Positions 35,789 to 43,982 of a stretch of DNA of 52,989 bases are shown here, piece by piece (position 1 is the stretch's first letter; every line of letters starts with the position of its first letter). Made by a program: the position numbers and the translations under genes. The notes under the pieces were generated by a model. The model was not told where the DNA came from. It searched no databases and was given only the letters and a program-made list of their open reading frames with translations. Origin of the DNA: Clostridiales bacterium (GTDB lineage: Bacteria > Bacillota > Clostridia > Lachnospirales > CAG-274); assembly GCA_021204175.1 (NCBI GenBank), contig JAJPZT010000019.1, positions 1 through 52,989 of the forward strand, read 5' to 3'.

Positions 35789-36955
35789 TTAAGATCTTCT
35801 TCTTAAAAAGTCGGGAATATTTATTTCCGCATTTTTAAATCTTTCTGAGTTTTCCTCTCCGGGCTGTCTTTCTTCTCTTTCAAGAACGAATGAAGAGCTG
35901 TTTCTGTGAGAATTTGTTTCGGGAAGAGAAACCTCTCTTTGAACAGCGGGCTGAGGTGCTGTTTCAACAGGAGCGGGAGCGGAAAAGCTCGGCTGCTGAA
36001 CATCACCTGTGTTTGAAAGACCTGTTACTACAAGAGTAACAATAACATCGCCCTTAAGGTTGTTGTTTACGGATGTACCGAAAATAATTTCCGCATCCGG
36101 GTCAACAATTTCCTCAACAGGTGTCATAGCCTCATTTACATCGTAAAGGCTTAAGTTTTCGTCTCCCGTAATGTTTACGAGAACGTATTTTGCTCCGTTA
36201 ATAGAGGTTTCAAGCAAGGGCGAATTAATGGCTTCGAGCATAGCCTCCGCTACGTTGTCCGCTGTGCCTATGCCCATATGGGCAATGCCCTTGTTGCTCA
36301 TAATAGTTTTTACGTCCGCAAAGTCTACGTTAATGATACCTGTGTTTGAAATAAGGTTTGAAATGCCTGAAACACCCTGCATAAGAACCTCGTCAGCCAT
36401 TTTAAAAGCATCGTTTAAGGTTGTGTTCTTGTTGGAAACGCCTATAAGATTTTCATTGGGAATAACAATAAGCGTGTCAACAGCGTCTTTAATACTGTTT
36501 ATGCCCTCTTCGGCAAATCTTGCTCTTTTTCTGCCTTCAAATGTAAAGGGCTTTGTAACAACCCCTACCGTAAGAGCCCCCATACTCTTAGAAAGGTCGG
36601 CAATTAAGGGGGCTGCCCCTGTGCCTGTTCCGCCGCCCATTCCGGCAGTTATAAACACCATATCGGCTCCCTCAAGTCTTGCGCTGATTTCGTCCTTGCT
36701 TTCCTTTGCGGCGTCATAGCCTACTGCAGGTCTGCCCCCTGCGCCTAAGCCTCTTGTTACCTTTTTTCCTATAACAATTCTGTTGTCTTCGGGGGTCAGG
36801 CTCTGATCCAAAGCCATAACATCGGTATTTACCGCCAAATAATTAACGCCGCCGATTTCATTTTCTATCATACGGTTTACGGCGTTTCCCCCTGCTCCGC
36901 CTACGCCTACAACCAAAATATTGGCGAGACCTTCATCATACATTTCTGTCATCAT
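35789..36955 (-). CDS. ftsZ: Cell division protein FtsZ
   Basis: FtsZ is the tubulin-like GTPase of the division ring. The 388-residue protein has VGVGGAGGNAVNRM, the tubulin signature GGGTGTGAAP and NVDFADV (T7 loop region), and the C-terminal peptide INIPDFLRRR that binds ZapA/SepF/FtsA-type partners. Two ATGs (36955 and 36952) follow AGGAGG; the inner one has the better spacing. It is separate from any dcw cluster; upstream is a hypothetical gene. A promoter at 37233-37261 gives a long, strongly structured leader. Confidence 0.97.
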   Translation of the reverse strand: MMTEMYDEGLANILVVGVGGAGGNAVNRMIENEIGGVNYLAVNTDVMALDQSLTPEDNRIVIGKKVTRGLGAGGRPAVGYDAAKESKDEISARLEGADMVFITAGMGGGTGTGAAPLIADLSKSMGALTVGVVTKPFTFEGRKRARFAEEGINSIKDAVDTLIVIPNENLIGVSNKNTTLNDAFKMADEVLMQGVSGISNLISNTGIINVDFADVKTIMSNKGIAHMGIGTADNVAEAMLEAINSPLLETSINGAKYVLVNITGDENLSLYDVNEAMTPVEEIVDPDAEIIFGTSVNNNLKGDVIVTLVVTGLSNTGDVQQPSFSAPAPVETAPQPAVQREVSLPETNSHRNSSSFVLEREERQPGEENSERFKNAEINIPDFLRRRS

Positions 36956-36989
36956 CGCACCTCCTAAAAGCGCTGTAAAAAATTCTAAG

Positions 36990-37226
36990 GAATTGATAAT
37001 TAATGTAATAAAAAATAATTTTGTGGGAAAATACTGCGCTCCACGCATAAATAAAACCTTATAATTTATGATAAATGTCGGTTTTATTTATTGCTCTTCC
37101 GCTGGATTTTCCCTACGCTCACGCTAAAATTATTTTTTTATTTTGAATTTTTCATCATTTCCTTCATCTTCTTAAGGCATATCTGAAAACCATACCCCCG
37201 AAAGTGGCTTTCAGATATGCCATACA
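36990..37226 (-). promoter_or_regulatory. Structured 5' leader of ftsZ
   Basis: Transcription from the promoter at 37233 would give about 270 untranslated bases. The 5' end is a perfect 13-bp hairpin: GGCATATCTGAAA (37176-37188) pairs with TTTCAGATATGCC (37209-37221). A second, 127-base inverted repeat (37011-37137) has three paired blocks: AAAAATAATTTT, GGGAAAAT and AAATAAAACC with their complements. No riboswitch family was recognised. Confidence 0.6.
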
Positions 37227-37232
37227 TCAATA

Positions 37233-37261
37233 ATATTATCAAAGAACCCTGTTCTTGTCAA
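37233..37261 (-). promoter_or_regulatory. Promoter of ftsZ
   Basis: On the minus strand TTGACA (37256-37261), a 17-base spacer and TAATAT (37233-37238). It lies just after the stop of the hypothetical gene and points to ftsZ. Confidence 0.78.
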
Positions 37262-37282
37262 GCGACTTAAAAAAGTAATATT

Positions 37283-37813
37283 TTAAAGTATACATTTTAT
37301 TTCAATTATATCCCACAATTTATTTAAAGGCTTGCCGTCAAAATGAAAATCCTTTTCCAAATCTTCTATAGTATCAAAATACTGTGTTGTTTCTTTGTTT
37401 TCACCCCATTTAGCAAAAGGCGGCAGTATATCCACAGCGTGCTTCAGAACTCCGTCAACAGAATAATTGGTTTTAAAGCATTCTGAATTGCCGCAGAAAA
37501 ATTCAATCTCATTATTAAACTTAAGCGCATAAAGAAATTCTTTTTTCTTGTCATATTCAACTGATATAATTTCTATTGTATCCTTTAATTCTCTTAAGGC
37601 TTTTCCTTCTAAAGCTGCATTGTTTGACAAACTGACATAATTATCAAAATATAGGTATGAATTGTTTTCGACATCCAAAAAATAATATTTGTTGTTATCT
37701 ATATCTTTAAGATTTTCAACCGGCTTGTTTATAACATAAAATTTATTATTATATTTAAATTTAATTTTTCTTCCGTGCAGACAGTTGTCTGAAAAATTAT
37801 TGCCGTTAATCAT
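37283..37813 (-). CDS. Hypothetical protein
   Basis: I do not recognise this 176-residue protein. It has no signal peptide or membrane helix. It is rich in Asn, Lys, Tyr and Asp, with an acidic-aromatic C-terminal half (FDTIEDLEKDFHFDGKPL). Its codon usage is more AT-rich than the neighbouring sirtuin and ftsZ, which may mean recent acquisition. It starts 22 bases after the sirtuin stop, with a weak GGGGA site about 12 bases from the ATG. Confidence 0.65.
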   Translation of the reverse strand: MINGNNFSDNCLHGRKIKFKYNNKFYVINKPVENLKDIDNNKYYFLDVENNSYLYFDNYVSLSNNAALEGKALRELKDTIEIISVEYDKKKEFLYALKFNNEIEFFCGNSECFKTNYSVDGVLKHAVDILPPFAKWGENKETTQYFDTIEDLEKDFHFDGKPLNKLWDIIEIKCIL

Positions 37814-37835
37814 ATTGCAGCCGATTCCCCTCTTG

Positions 37836-38573
37836 TCAGTATCTGTCTAAAACAACCTCTTTTAATACCTTGCCTATTGCGTCATGAATAACCAAATCAG
37901 CATGGGAGTCAAAGGCTGTTTCGCTTTTGTTTATAAGAACAAGCTTGTCTCCCCTGTAATAATTAACCAAGCCTGCGGCAGGATAAACAACCAAAGAGGT
38001 TCCCCCAACAATAAGAACATCGGCTCTGGAAATATACTTTACGGCGTTTCCCCAAACGTAGTCGTTAAGCCCTTCTTCATAAAGAACAACGTCAGGCTTA
38101 ATAAGACCTCCGCATTCGGGACATTTGGGTACTCCCTCACCTAAGTCTAACATAGCTTCAAGGTCAAAATATTTTCCGCAGCGCATACAGTTGTTTCTGT
38201 AGACTGAGCCGTGAAGCTCGTAAACGTTTTTGCTGCCTGCCATTTGGTGAAGATTGTCTATGTTTTGTGTGGCTATTGCCCGTAGCTTGCCCATTTCTTC
38301 AAGCTTAGCAAGAGCATAGTGGGCGTTATTTGGCTTAGCTTCGGTACAGATAAGATTTTCCTTGTAATATTTATAAAATAATTCCGGTTTTTTCATAAAA
38401 AGACTGTGACTTAAAAGTGTTTCAGGAGGATAGCCGTATTTCTGCTTTGCGGAATAAAGCCCTGTTTCGCTTCTGAAATCAGGTATGCCGCTTTCTGTGG
38501 AGACTCCTGCCCCTCCTAAAAAAACAATGTTGTCGCTTTCGTCTATAATTTTTTTAAGTTCTTCGTATGCCAT
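37836..38573 (-). CDS. cobB: NAD-dependent protein deacylase, Sir2 family
   Basis: Sirtuins remove acyl groups from lysine with NAD. The 245-residue protein has GGAGVSTESGIPDFRS, TQNIDNLH, the catalytic His in LHGSVYRN, and four zinc-binding cysteines (CMRCGK and CPECGG). It resembles the bacterial CobB/SrtN type. It follows the aminotransferase by 63 bases and may reverse acetylation in central metabolism; targets are unknown. Confidence 0.95.
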   Translation of the reverse strand: MAYEELKKIIDESDNIVFLGGAGVSTESGIPDFRSETGLYSAKQKYGYPPETLLSHSLFMKKPELFYKYYKENLICTEAKPNNAHYALAKLEEMGKLRAIATQNIDNLHQMAGSKNVYELHGSVYRNNCMRCGKYFDLEAMLDLGEGVPKCPECGGLIKPDVVLYEEGLNDYVWGNAVKYISRADVLIVGGTSLVVYPAAGLVNYYRGDKLVLINKSETAFDSHADLVIHDAIGKVLKEVVLDRY

Positions 38574-38636
38574 AAAAATATTATCTCCTTAAAATATGAA
38601 ATAAATCAGTCTGCGTCAATAGAACACACTCTATCG

Positions 38637-39809
38637 TCATTTTTTCTCTGATTTTACTTTTTTTACAAACCGTGCTATTCTTTCCAGTGCTGTTTTAATT
38701 TCGTCAATGGAATATGCATAGGAGCATCTTATATTCCCCTCGCCGCATTTTCCGAAAGCAGTACCGGGAACAACCGCAACCTTTTCTTCAAAAAGAAGTC
38801 TTTCCGCAAACTCATCGCTTGAAAGCCCTGTTGACTTTATGCTTGGGAAGAGGTAGAAGGCTCCCAAGGCTTCGAAGCATTCAAGCCCCATATCCAAAAA
38901 GCCCTTTCTCATAACTCTTCTTCTTGCGTCATATTCTTTTCTCATTTTTTCTACTGAGCCGCGGCAGCTTGTAAGGGCTTCTATGCCTGCGTACTGGCTG
39001 ACAGTAGGCGCACACATAATTATGTACTGGTGGATTTTTGTCATTGCGGAAATAATGTCTTTAGGCCCTGCGGCATAGCCCAGTCTCCAGCCCGTCATAG
39101 CGAAAGCCTTTGAAAAGCCGTTTAAAACGATAGTCTTGTCTCTCATACTTTCAAATGAAGCTATGGAAACGTGTTTATCCTCTCCGTAGGTAAGCTCTGA
39201 ATAAATCTCGTCAGAAATAACCACAATGTCACGGTATTTAAGCACCTTTTCGATTGCGGCAAGGTCGCTTCTTTCCATAACAGCCCCTGTGGGGTTATTG
39301 GGATAAGGCAGAATTAAAGCCTTTGTTTTGGGAGTTATTTTTTCAAGGAGATCCTTGGGCTTAAGTCTGAAGTCATTTTCCTCTGTGGTTTCTATAACAA
39401 CGGGAACACCCCCTGCCATAACTACACAGGGCTTATAGGAAACATAAGAAGGCTCAACAACCAAAACCTCGTCGCCGGGGTTAATTACGGCTCTTAAGGC
39501 TGCGTCGATACCCTCGCTTGCGCCGACCGTAACGAGAATTTCACCCTTAGGGGCATATTTAACGCCTATGGTGTTCTTTAAATAATTGCTTATTTCCTCT
39601 CTTAATTCCAAAAGACCGGCGTTTGAAGAATAAACAAGTCTTTTGCTTTCAATGGTATAAATTCCTCTTTCTTTAATAGCCCAGGGGGTTTCAAAATCAG
39701 GCTCGCCTACGCCCAGAGAAATTACGCCCTCTATTTCGTTTGCAACGTCAAAAAATTTTCTTATGCCCGACGGGGGCATTTCTTCTATATGCTTGGCAAC
39801 AAAACTCAT
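38637..39809 (-). CDS. PLP-dependent aminotransferase, class I/II
   Basis: This 390-residue fold-type I aminotransferase has the PLP Lys in NGFSKAFAMTGWRLGY, PNNPTGA, and the C-terminal Arg in GEGNIRCSYA. It resembles the PatA/AspC-like enzymes acting on aromatic or dicarboxylic amino acids; the substrate is not certain. Its start overlaps the stop of the Lrp-type regulator by four bases, a common pair in Clostridia. Confidence 0.9.
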   Translation of the reverse strand: MSFVAKHIEEMPPSGIRKFFDVANEIEGVISLGVGEPDFETPWAIKERGIYTIESKRLVYSSNAGLLELREEISNYLKNTIGVKYAPKGEILVTVGASEGIDAALRAVINPGDEVLVVEPSYVSYKPCVVMAGGVPVVIETTEENDFRLKPKDLLEKITPKTKALILPYPNNPTGAVMERSDLAAIEKVLKYRDIVVISDEIYSELTYGEDKHVSIASFESMRDKTIVLNGFSKAFAMTGWRLGYAAGPKDIISAMTKIHQYIIMCAPTVSQYAGIEALTSCRGSVEKMRKEYDARRRVMRKGFLDMGLECFEALGAFYLFPSIKSTGLSSDEFAERLLFEEKVAVVPGTAFGKCGEGNIRCSYAYSIDEIKTALERIARFVKKVKSEKK

Positions 39810-40291
39810 GGTGAAACAATCATCCTTTCATCTGCAAGCTTGTCATCATCCATAACAATTCCGTAGTCCTTATATTTCTTAAGAACAAAGTGTGTGGCTG
39901 TGCTTGTTACGGAATCGAGAGTTGAAAGCTTTGAAGAAATAAAGTGGGAAATTTCCTTTATGTTTTTGCCTTCCATAAGCACCATAAAGTCATAAGCCCC
40001 CGACATTAAATAAACGCTTTTAACCTCGTCGAATTTATAAATTCTCTTTGCAATAGCCTCATAGCCTGCGTCTCTCTGAGGTGTAACCTTAACCTCTATC
40101 ATAGCTATAACATATTCCTTTTCAACCTTGTCCCAGTCTGCCAAAATAGTATAGCCGCAGATAAGTCTTTCCTCTTCCATTTTTTTAATACAGGCGTTTA
40201 CCTCTTCAACGGGCTTCCCCAACATTACCGCTATATCCTCCGCTGTAATACGGCTGTCTTTTTCCAAAATTTCCAAAATATCCTTTTCCAT
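39806..40291 (-). CDS. Lrp/AsnC family regulator
   Basis: This 161-residue protein has an N-terminal helix-turn-helix (ITAEDIAVMLGKPVEEVNACIKKM) and a C-terminal RAM/AsnC ligand-binding domain (VIAMIEVKVTPQRD, SGAYDFMVLMEG). The ATG at 40291 follows GGGAGG by 9 bases. It is co-transcribed with the aminotransferase, which it probably regulates in response to an amino acid. A palindrome overlapping its own promoter suggests autoregulation. Confidence 0.9.
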   Translation of the reverse strand: MEKDILEILEKDSRITAEDIAVMLGKPVEEVNACIKKMEEERLICGYTILADWDKVEKEYVIAMIEVKVTPQRDAGYEAIAKRIYKFDEVKSVYLMSGAYDFMVLMEGKNIKEISHFISSKLSTLDSVTSTATHFVLKKYKDYGIVMDDDKLADERMIVSP

Positions 40292-40327
40292 AACGAAAAA
40301 CCTCCCGTTCATCTTATAGTTAATTTT

Positions 40328-40356
40328 ATTGTATCACAATGAAGGATTTTTTACAA
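40328..40356 (-). promoter_or_regulatory. Promoter and possible operator of the Lrp gene
   Basis: On the minus strand TTGTAA (40351-40356), a 17-base spacer and TACAAT (40328-40333). The -10 is inside ATTGTATCACAAT (40328-40340), an inverted repeat with arms ATTGT and ACAAT on a 3-base centre, a plausible Lrp-family site. Confidence 0.6.
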
Positions 40357-40423
40357 TGATAAAATGACGATAAAATCATATTTTTTCAGATAGCACGGCA
40401 AAATTACAGAATAACTTTCTGTA

Positions 40424-40452
40424 TTGATTTTTATCTAAAACTGTGATATGAT
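40424..40452 (+). promoter_or_regulatory. Promoter of coaX-acpS-nnr
   Basis: TTGATT (40424-40429), a 17-base spacer and TATGAT (40447-40452) lie about 50 bases upstream of coaX. Confidence 0.65.
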
Positions 40453-40501
40453 TCTTTTATGTGAAGACTTTGAAAAATAAAAACCATAAAAGGAGTAAAA
40501 A

Positions 40502-41272
40502 ATGATTTTAGCTATAGATATAGGAAATTCAAATATAGTTTTCGGCGTTATGGATAAAGACGGAAAATCTGTTTTCAATTCAAGAATAAAAACAGACAGC
40601 TCACGAACTGCCGACCAGTATGCCATAGACTTTAAAAGCATTTTAGAGCTTTACGGAGCAGACAAAAACGCCATAAGCGGCAGTATAATTTCAAGCGTTG
40701 TTCCCCCTGTTTTAAACGCAGTCAGACAGGCAGTAAAGATTGTAACAGGTATCGAACCCCTTGTTGTAGGTCCGGGCATAAAAACAGGGCTTAACATTCT
40801 TATGGATAATCCGGCTCAGGTAGGCAGCGACTTAATTGTTACGGCAGTGGCTGCTTTAAGCCTTTATAAGCCTCCTGTGATTATAATCGATATGGGGACT
40901 GCCACTACAATAGAGGTAGTGGACAAAAACAAAAACTATATAGGCGGCTGTATCTGTCCCGGAGTTAAAACATCTCTTGACGCACTTTCGGGAAAGACGG
41001 CTCAGCTGCCATATATAAGCCTTTCAGACCCCAAAAACCCCATAGGCAAAAACACTGTTGACTGTATGAGAAGCGGTATAATTTACGGCTCGGCAGCTAT
41101 GATTGACGGGCTTATAGATTATTTTGAAGAGGAGTTAGGCTCAAAGACGCAGCGTGTAGCCACAGGGGGAATATCCTCTAAAATAATACCCTACTGCAAA
41201 AACAAAATAGATGTTTGTGAAAATCTTCTTATGCAGGGATTATTTGCAATCTACAAAAAGAATAAAAAATGA
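40502..41272 (+). CDS. coaX: Type III pantothenate kinase
   Basis: CoaX phosphorylates pantothenate, the first step of coenzyme A synthesis. The 256-residue ASKHA-fold protein has DIGNSNIVFG (phosphate 1), DMGTATTIEVVD (phosphate 2) and the GGCICPGV adenosine-side motif, and matches the type III family, which is insensitive to CoA feedback. AAAAGGAG precedes the ATG. It heads coaX-acpS-nnr, a cofactor operon: CoA, then phosphopantetheine transfer, then NAD(P)H repair. Confidence 0.95.
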   Translation: MILAIDIGNSNIVFGVMDKDGKSVFNSRIKTDSSRTADQYAIDFKSILELYGADKNAISGSIISSVVPPVLNAVRQAVKIVTGIEPLVVGPGIKTGLNILMDNPAQVGSDLIVTAVAALSLYKPPVIIIDMGTATTIEVVDKNKNYIGGCICPGVKTSLDALSGKTAQLPYISLSDPKNPIGKNTVDCMRSGIIYGSAAMIDGLIDYFEEELGSKTQRVATGGISSKIIPYCKNKIDVCENLLMQGLFAIYKKNKK

Positions 41273-41285
41273 CCGGAGTGTAAAT

Positions 41286-41639
41286 ATGATTTACGGAATA
41301 GGTACAGACATAGTTAAGGTGGAAAGAATTGAAAAGGCTAAGGAAAGCTTTTTCGAAAGAATTTATACTGAGAGGGAACGTGAAGAGCTTAAGGAAAACC
41401 CTCAGCGTCTGGCGGGAAATTTCGCCGCAAAAGAGGCTGTTGTTAAGGCTTTGGGAACAGGCTTTCGGGAAATTGCTCCCATAGACATTGAAATTCTGAG
41501 AAATTCTGAGGGAAAGCCCTATGCTGTTTTAAATAACAGTGCCGAACAATATAACTTTGTGACAATTCACGTTTCAATTACTCACGAAAAGGACTATGCC
41601 GCAGCCTTTGCCGTAGCTGAAAGGAGGGATAATAATTGA
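41286..41639 (+). CDS. acpS: Holo-[acyl-carrier-protein] synthase
   Basis: AcpS transfers phosphopantetheine from CoA to acyl carrier protein. The 117-residue protein has the start GIGTDIVKVERIEKA and FAAKEAVVKALGTGF, including the Mg-binding Asp and Glu. The frame opens 25 codons upstream, inside coaX, but the ATG at 41286 follows CCGGAG and matches the family. It overlaps the nnr start by 4 bases. Confidence 0.95.
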   Translation: MIYGIGTDIVKVERIEKAKESFFERIYTEREREELKENPQRLAGNFAAKEAVVKALGTGFREIAPIDIEILRNSEGKPYAVLNNSAEQYNFVTIHVSITHEKDYAAAFAVAERRDNN

Positions 41640-43147
41640 TTGTTTTAACAAATTCACAAATGAAGGAAGCGGAACAGAAGGCAATGACCGATTTCAATAT
41701 AAGCTCCCTTATACTTATGGAAAACGCCGCACTGAACGTTGTTAATTATATTGAAGAAAATTTTAATAAGAAAACGAAAATTGCCGCTGTCTGCGGAAAG
41801 GGCAACAACGGCGGCGACGGCTTCGCCATAGCCAGAGGACTTTTTTCGAGGGGCTTTCAGGTTTCTGTTTTTGCCTGCGGTGATATGGAAAGGGCAACTC
41901 CCGACTGCAAAACCAATTATGAAATTGTTAAAAGCTTGGGAATAACCTTTTCCGACAATCTAAAAGAAGCTGTTTCGAAAGCGGATATAACAATCGATGC
42001 CGTTATAGGAACAGGCTTGACAAAGACATTAAGAGCCGATACGGCGGAAATCGTAAGCTGCATTAATGCTTATTCACACTATACAATAGCCGTTGACTGT
42101 CCCACGGGCATAAACTCCGACAACGGAGAGGTTTTGGGCTCGGCGGTAAAGGCAGATTTGACTTATACTTTTCACGCACCGAAAAAGGGTTTGCTGTTTT
42201 ACCCTGCAAGGGAATATGTAGGCGGGCTTAAGGTTGGGTCAATAGGCACGCCTGTTCTTGAAAGCGAAAATCCCCCTTATATAAATACTCTGACAGATGA
42301 AGAAGCTGCGGAAATGCTTCCCAAAAGACTTTCTTCGTCAAACAAAGGCACTTACGGAAGAGTTATAGCCTTTTCGGGCTGTGACGAAATGACAGGGGCT
42401 GCGGTTTTAAACCTTAAAGCCGCTTATAAATCGGGAGCAGGGCTTGCCTGCGGAATTGCCACTGAAAAATGTGTTGATGTTATTCATACAAGCCTGACGG
42501 AAGCGGTAACGAAAATCGCTCCTAATGAAAAGGGTTTTTTAACACCGGAAGCCTTGGAAAAGGCAAAGCCTCTTTTGAATGAAAAAGCAGTAATTACAGC
42601 CGGGTCGGGGCTGGGTGTTACTCTTTCAACAAAGGCTCTTATAAAGGCTCTTGTAAACACAATAGAAACAACACTTATAATAGACGCCGACGGAATAAAC
42701 TGCCTTGCGGATATGAGGGAAGAGCTTAAAAACTCAAAAGCAAATGTTATTTTAACTCCCCATATTAAGGAAATGAGCCGTTTATGCGGCAAAACAATAA
42801 AAGATATTAAAGCCGAACCTGTAGGCATAGCCCTTTCCTTTGCTGAAGAATACGGAGTAACGGTTATGCTTAAGGACACTGTGACGGTTATAGCTTCACC
42901 GAAGGGAAAAGTAACTGTGAATAATGCCGGAACGGCGGCTATGTCTAAGGGCGGAACAGGAGACGTTCTCGCAGGGCTTACTGCCGGGCTTTCCGCACAG
43001 GGCTTAAGCCCTCATAACGCCGCAGCTTTAGCAGCATATATAAACGGAAAAGCCGGAGAATTGGGAGAGGAAGAAAAAGGCTCTTACGGCTTAACGGCTT
43101 CAGATTTATGCGGATACATTCCTAAAGTAATGGAAAAGCTTAAGTGA
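41636..43147 (+). CDS. nnr: Bifunctional NAD(P)H-hydrate epimerase and dehydratase
   Basis: This 503-residue enzyme repairs damaged NAD(P)H. The N-terminal NnrE half has GKGNNGGDGFAIAR and the YHF-type segment DLTYTFHAPKKG. The C-terminal NnrD half (from about residue 220) has the ADP-binding GGTGDVLAGLTAGL. It starts with TTG overlapping the acpS stop (TTGA), placed 8 bases after AGGAGGG. It sits in the usual acpS-nnr pairing. Confidence 0.95.
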   Translation: MIVLTNSQMKEAEQKAMTDFNISSLILMENAALNVVNYIEENFNKKTKIAAVCGKGNNGGDGFAIARGLFSRGFQVSVFACGDMERATPDCKTNYEIVKSLGITFSDNLKEAVSKADITIDAVIGTGLTKTLRADTAEIVSCINAYSHYTIAVDCPTGINSDNGEVLGSAVKADLTYTFHAPKKGLLFYPAREYVGGLKVGSIGTPVLESENPPYINTLTDEEAAEMLPKRLSSSNKGTYGRVIAFSGCDEMTGAAVLNLKAAYKSGAGLACGIATEKCVDVIHTSLTEAVTKIAPNEKGFLTPEALEKAKPLLNEKAVITAGSGLGVTLSTKALIKALVNTIETTLIIDADGINCLADMREELKNSKANVILTPHIKEMSRLCGKTIKDIKAEPVGIALSFAEEYGVTVMLKDTVTVIASPKGKVTVNNAGTAAMSKGGTGDVLAGLTAGLSAQGLSPHNAAALAAYINGKAGELGEEEKGSYGLTASDLCGYIPKVMEKLK

Positions 43148-43283
43148 TGATTTCTAACCTAAATTTAATACAAGATTAATAGGGATATAAAAAGTTTTTC
43201 CTAAAATTAAAATAGTTGAAACAATTTTAAATATTTTTTTACATAATATATATTCAGAATTTTTTAAGAAAGGAAGATAACCT

Positions 43284-43982
43284 ATGGACAGCAAAACAAA
43301 AGTTCTTATAGTGGAAGATGAATTAAAGCTTGCACGTTTTGTGGAGCTTGAGCTTAAGCATGAAGGCTATGAGGTGGCTATTGCCAATGACGGCAGAAGC
43401 GCTCTTGACATATTTGAAGAATTTAAGCCCAATATAGTTTTGTTAGACCTTATGCTGCCCGGTTTAAGCGGTATAGAGGTTTGCCGCCGTATAAGAAAGT
43501 CATCTGATGTGCCTATAATTATGATAACCGCCAAAGGCGAGGTTATGGATAAGGTTATGGGCCTTGACAACGGCGCAGACGATTATATTACAAAGCCCTT
43601 TGCAATTGAAGAGGTTCTGGCAAGAATGAGAGTAGCCCTTAAGCATAAGAGAACCTCTGAGGAACAGGGCGAAAGCAGCAAGCTTTCTGTCAGAGATTTA
43701 ACCCTTGATTTGGGAAAAAGAACGGTTAAGCTTGGAGATAACTCAATTGACCTTACAAAAAGAGAGTTTGACCTTTTGGCATATCTTATTAAGAACAAGA
43801 ACATTGTTATTTCAAGAGAACAAATTCTCAATAAGGTTTGGGGCTATGACTACTTCGGAGAAACAAATGTTGTTGACGTTTACGTACGTTATTTGAGAAC
43901 AAAAATCGATGACAAATATAACGAAAAATTTATTCATACAATTCGCGGTGTAGGCTATTATGTTAAAGACGATGAAGAATAA
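43284..43982 (+). CDS. OmpR-family response regulator
   Basis: This 232-residue two-domain regulator has a receiver with phospho-acceptor Asp55 (LLDLMLPG) and the conserved Thr/Lys (MITAKG, TKPF), and an OmpR/PhoB winged helix (LTKREFDLLAYLIKN, VWGYDYFGETNVVDVYVRYLR). It resembles the ArlR/CssR group. AAAGGAAG precedes the ATG. The histidine kinase begins within its last codons. The signal is unknown. Confidence 0.93.
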   Translation: MDSKTKVLIVEDELKLARFVELELKHEGYEVAIANDGRSALDIFEEFKPNIVLLDLMLPGLSGIEVCRRIRKSSDVPIIMITAKGEVMDKVMGLDNGADDYITKPFAIEEVLARMRVALKHKRTSEEQGESSKLSVRDLTLDLGKRTVKLGDNSIDLTKREFDLLAYLIKNKNIVISREQILNKVWGYDYFGETNVVDVYVRYLRTKIDDKYNEKFIHTIRGVGYYVKDDEE

